A stretch of 6,906 bases of DNA from Bacillota bacterium. Its GTDB lineage: Bacteria; Bacillota; Sulfobacillia; RBS10-35; JAJYVN01. The translations under genes and the position numbers were made by a program. This document shows positions 5,330 through 6,906 of the stretch, piece after piece. The stretch spans positions 1 through 6,906 of the forward strand of contig JAJYVN010000160.1 of assembly GCA_021791995.1 (NCBI GenBank). Direction: 5' to 3'. Numbering within the stretch: the stretch's first letter is position 1; every line of letters begins with the position of its first letter. The notes beneath the pieces are model-generated. The model had not been told where the DNA came from, did no database searches, and saw only the letters and a list, made by a program, of their open reading frames with translations.

Positions 5330-6703
5330 TCAGGGCGAGGCGGCGAGAAGGGCAAGCGGGGCAGGGTCGTGGTGGGATGCCGACGCGGGGTCGCTGGGTT
5401 GGTCAGCGGACGGAGGGGCGTCAGGAACTGGGGGCAGGAAGGGCCGGCCTTCCAAGGCTTGGCGCAGGCAGTCCAGGACCGGCAGGCCGTGCTTCTTGAC
5501 GGTGGAGATGTACCCACGGATGCGGCAGAAGTCGGCAGCGGCGTGCGCGCTACGGAACGTGCCGGAGATCTTCACCTTCACCATGCGAATGTCGCGTTCC
5601 GCCTGGTTGTTGCGGAAGGGCACGCGGAAGTCGTGCAGGAAGCGGAGCGCGGCATCCTTGCGCAGTTGCAGCCGTTCGACCAGATTGCGCGCCTTGCTCT
5701 GTTTCAGCCGGCCGCGCCGCGGCGACGGCGGAGCGGACGGCCTGATCGGCTGAGAGTAGGAAGTCGCCCATGGCCTTTGCCCAGGGTTGCCCGTCGAGAT
5801 CGAGCACCGCCTGCCGTTCGCATGGACGTTGCACCGCCCGTGCTCACACAGCAAGGTCCCGTAGGATCCCCAACGGTCGTGGATGGCCACCCCGGAGAAC
5901 GCGGGCAGGAGCCGGCCGCGTTCATGGCCTTTTCGCCACGGTTGGGATGGATCGTGTATGCGGTGCGTGTGGCGGTGCTGGCAAGGTGCGCCCCCTGCAG
6001 CTTGCCCTGCACCCGGACCCCCGACTCGTCGAAGTGTGCCACGGGTGCGGCGGCCAACAAAACGCGCGTCCGCACCACGAACGGTTCCAGGGCTGCAGAC
6101 ATGTCGGCACGGAGGTTGTACAGCGTCCCTTCGCTCAGGCGGTGCCCCGTGAGCTCGTAGATCCGTTCGCTGATGCGCTCGGTGGAGAGTAGCGGATACT
6201 CGTTGGCATACACGGCGAAGGCCTTCATCCCCGTCCCATACTGGGTCGGCGCCGAGACCGCCAGCGGAAAGGCTCCACGGGTGACCTTGCCACAGCAGGC
6301 GCAGCGGACCTCGTGGACTTGGTGTTCGGTGACTTCCCCCCTTGCCACCAACTCGAAGACCTGGCGACGGTCCACGGCCTCCCCAGAGGAGTCGTCCATC
6401 AAGCCGTTGCCGCAACCTCGGCAGACGCTGGGACGATGCACCACGACGTGGTCGGGATGATCCCGGAACTCCAGGCGATGACCGGTCTGACCTCCGGACG
6501 GACGTCCGCTGTTGCCGCACAAGCTCTTGGGCGCCGGCTTGCCGTACCCGTCACTGGACGGTGGCTTGCCACGGTTGCTGCTCGGTGAGGCCCAGCCGTC
6601 GCTCCAGTCCTCGGGCGCGCGTCTGCAGCAGGTCCACTTGCTCTGGCGCGCTGGCGCACAGACCGATGATCTCTTCTTTGGTGGCTCTGGTGGCTCGGTC
6701 CAT
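5330..6703 (-). pseudogene. IS66-family transposase, multiply frameshifted
   Basis: Pieces of an IS66 DDE transposase lie in order across three reading frames. From ATG 6703 a coiled-coil start (KEEIIGLCAS...LLQTRARGLERRLG) is followed by a frameshift near 6583. The next frame gives KPPSSDG, GGQTGH, a CxxC...CxxC zinc finger (from about 6423) and HFDESG, with the first catalytic Asp at 6030-6028. A one-base loss near 5911 moves to LLPAFSGVAIHDRWGSY, with the second Asp at 5878-5876. Another shift near 5822 gives GQPWAKAMGDFLLSADQAV. Near 5705-5720 the frame changes again, and a spacer of several dozen residues usual in this family seems deleted. The last part has KQSKARNLVERL and NNQAERD, with the catalytic Glu at 5599-5597, then FCRIRGYISTVKKHG, and stops at 5332-5330. 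DDE codons all survive, but the protein cannot be made intact. Sequencing error could explain a single shift, but not four plus a deletion. Confidence 0.9.
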
Positions 6704-6741
6704 ACGGTGTGATCACGCTCCGTCCCCGGCGGCACCCGGGT

Positions 6742-6757
6742 GGCCTGAGGCTACTAC
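6742..6757 (-). repeat. Candidate right terminal inverted repeat of the IS66 element
   Basis: Read on the minus strand, 6757 to 6742 is GTAGTAGCCTCAGGCC, the partner of 5192-5206. It lies about 40 bases upstream of the transposase start, a normal distance for this family. Confidence 0.45.
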
Positions 6758-6842
6758 ACCGCCGCCGCGTTGTCCCGCCCCTGTGCCCCGACCGAATCGA
6801 GGGGCGATGGGGATGTCCCAGAGGCTGTGGACTTTCACAGTA

Positions 6843-6870
6843 GGGGGGGCGAGGAAGGGGCGGGTCGGGG
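6843..6870 (+). other. Putative G-quadruplex motif
   Basis: Four G-runs of 7, 4, 3 and 4 bases are separated by loops of 7, 1 and 2 bases, which fits the G3+N1-7 pattern on the plus strand. It lies in the non-coding flank right of the insertion sequence. In GC-rich DNA such motifs arise by chance, so function is not claimed. Confidence 0.4.
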
Positions 6871-6906
6871 ATGAGTCGGACAGGCCAGGGATCCGGAGTT
6901 GGGCAC

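Larger units (their letters stand above)
5192..6757 (-). mobile_element. Degenerate IS66-family insertion sequence (transposase-only, ISBst12-like)
   Basis: The element is recognised from the IS66-type transposase remains within it. The ends are proposed from an imperfect inverted repeat: 5192-5206 on the plus strand and 6757-6742 on the minus strand both begin GTAG and share CTCAGGCC, with some similarity continuing inward. This gives about 1,566 bases. The accessory tnpA and tnpB genes of classical IS66 elements are not seen upstream of the transposase, which suggests the transposase-only ISBst12-like group. No 8-base target duplication is visible (CGAAGAGG on the left, ACCGCCGC on the right), so the borders are tentative or the flanks have changed. 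The element sits downstream of the ribosomal operon. Confidence 0.75.

Noticed and set aside
5144..6160. 338-residue plus-strand open frame across the IS region
   Set aside because: It is antisense to recognisable IS66 transposase segments and has no motifs of its own.
5184..6765. 8-base target site duplication around the IS66 element
   Set aside because: The bases next to the proposed ends (CGAAGAGG and ACCGCCGC) do not match, nor do small offsets I tried.
6758..6906. tnpB-type accessory gene upstream of the transposase
   Set aside because: Minus-strand translations here lack TnpB motifs; only short inverted repeats (GCCCCT/AGGGGC, CTGTG/CACAG) and G-runs are present.
1..6906. CRISPR array, tRNA, rRNA, riboswitch or defence system
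   Set aside because: No regularly spaced repeats, cloverleaf, rRNA segments or known riboswitch cores were seen by eye, and no gene set resembling a defence module. Covariance-model scans would be needed to exclude small RNAs.

Overview
The window is GC-rich bacterial chromosomal DNA. It holds core housekeeping genes on the left and in the middle, and a decayed insertion sequence on the right. A zinc-type ribosomal protein L32 paired with a DUF177/YceD gene, the panD and dinG neighbours, and GTG/TTG starts with strong AGGGGG-type ribosome binding sites fit a high-GC member of the Chloroflexota or a deep-branching Firmicutes lineage. That placement is a guess; no marker here fixes the phylum.

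Layout: (1) 1-196, minus strand, the 5' part of panD (aspartate 1-decarboxylase), cut by the window edge. (2) 298-2301, plus strand, a DinG/XPD-type iron-sulfur DNA helicase divergent from panD across a 101-base gap. (3) 2243-4042, minus strand, a large beta-propeller protein of unknown role. Its 3' end overlaps the helicase 3' end by 59 bases on the opposite strand. (4) 4082-4870, plus strand, a near-consensus promoter driving a compact yceD-rpmF operon that ends in a long hairpin with a T-rich tail (4915-4970). (5) 4971-5191, mostly non-coding, with one small doubtful ORF. (6) about 5192-6757, a degenerate IS66-family element of the transposase-only type. Its transposase (minus strand, 6703 to 5330) is broken by at least four lesions, although codons for all three DDE residues survive. 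(7) 6758-6906, non-coding flank with a possible G-quadruplex motif.

Functionally, panD supplies beta-alanine for pantothenate/CoA. The helicase acts in DNA repair or on R-loops and unusual structures. yceD-rpmF links a 23S rRNA/ribosome-related factor with L32. The beta-propeller gene is the least understood item. I found no CRISPR array, defence island, tRNA or rRNA, and no convincing new multi-gene system. The items most worth a second look are the unassigned beta-propeller and its antisense overlap with the helicase, the very short leader of the yceD-rpmF operon, the post-rpmF hairpin, and the wrecked IS66 copy with candidate terminal repeats.
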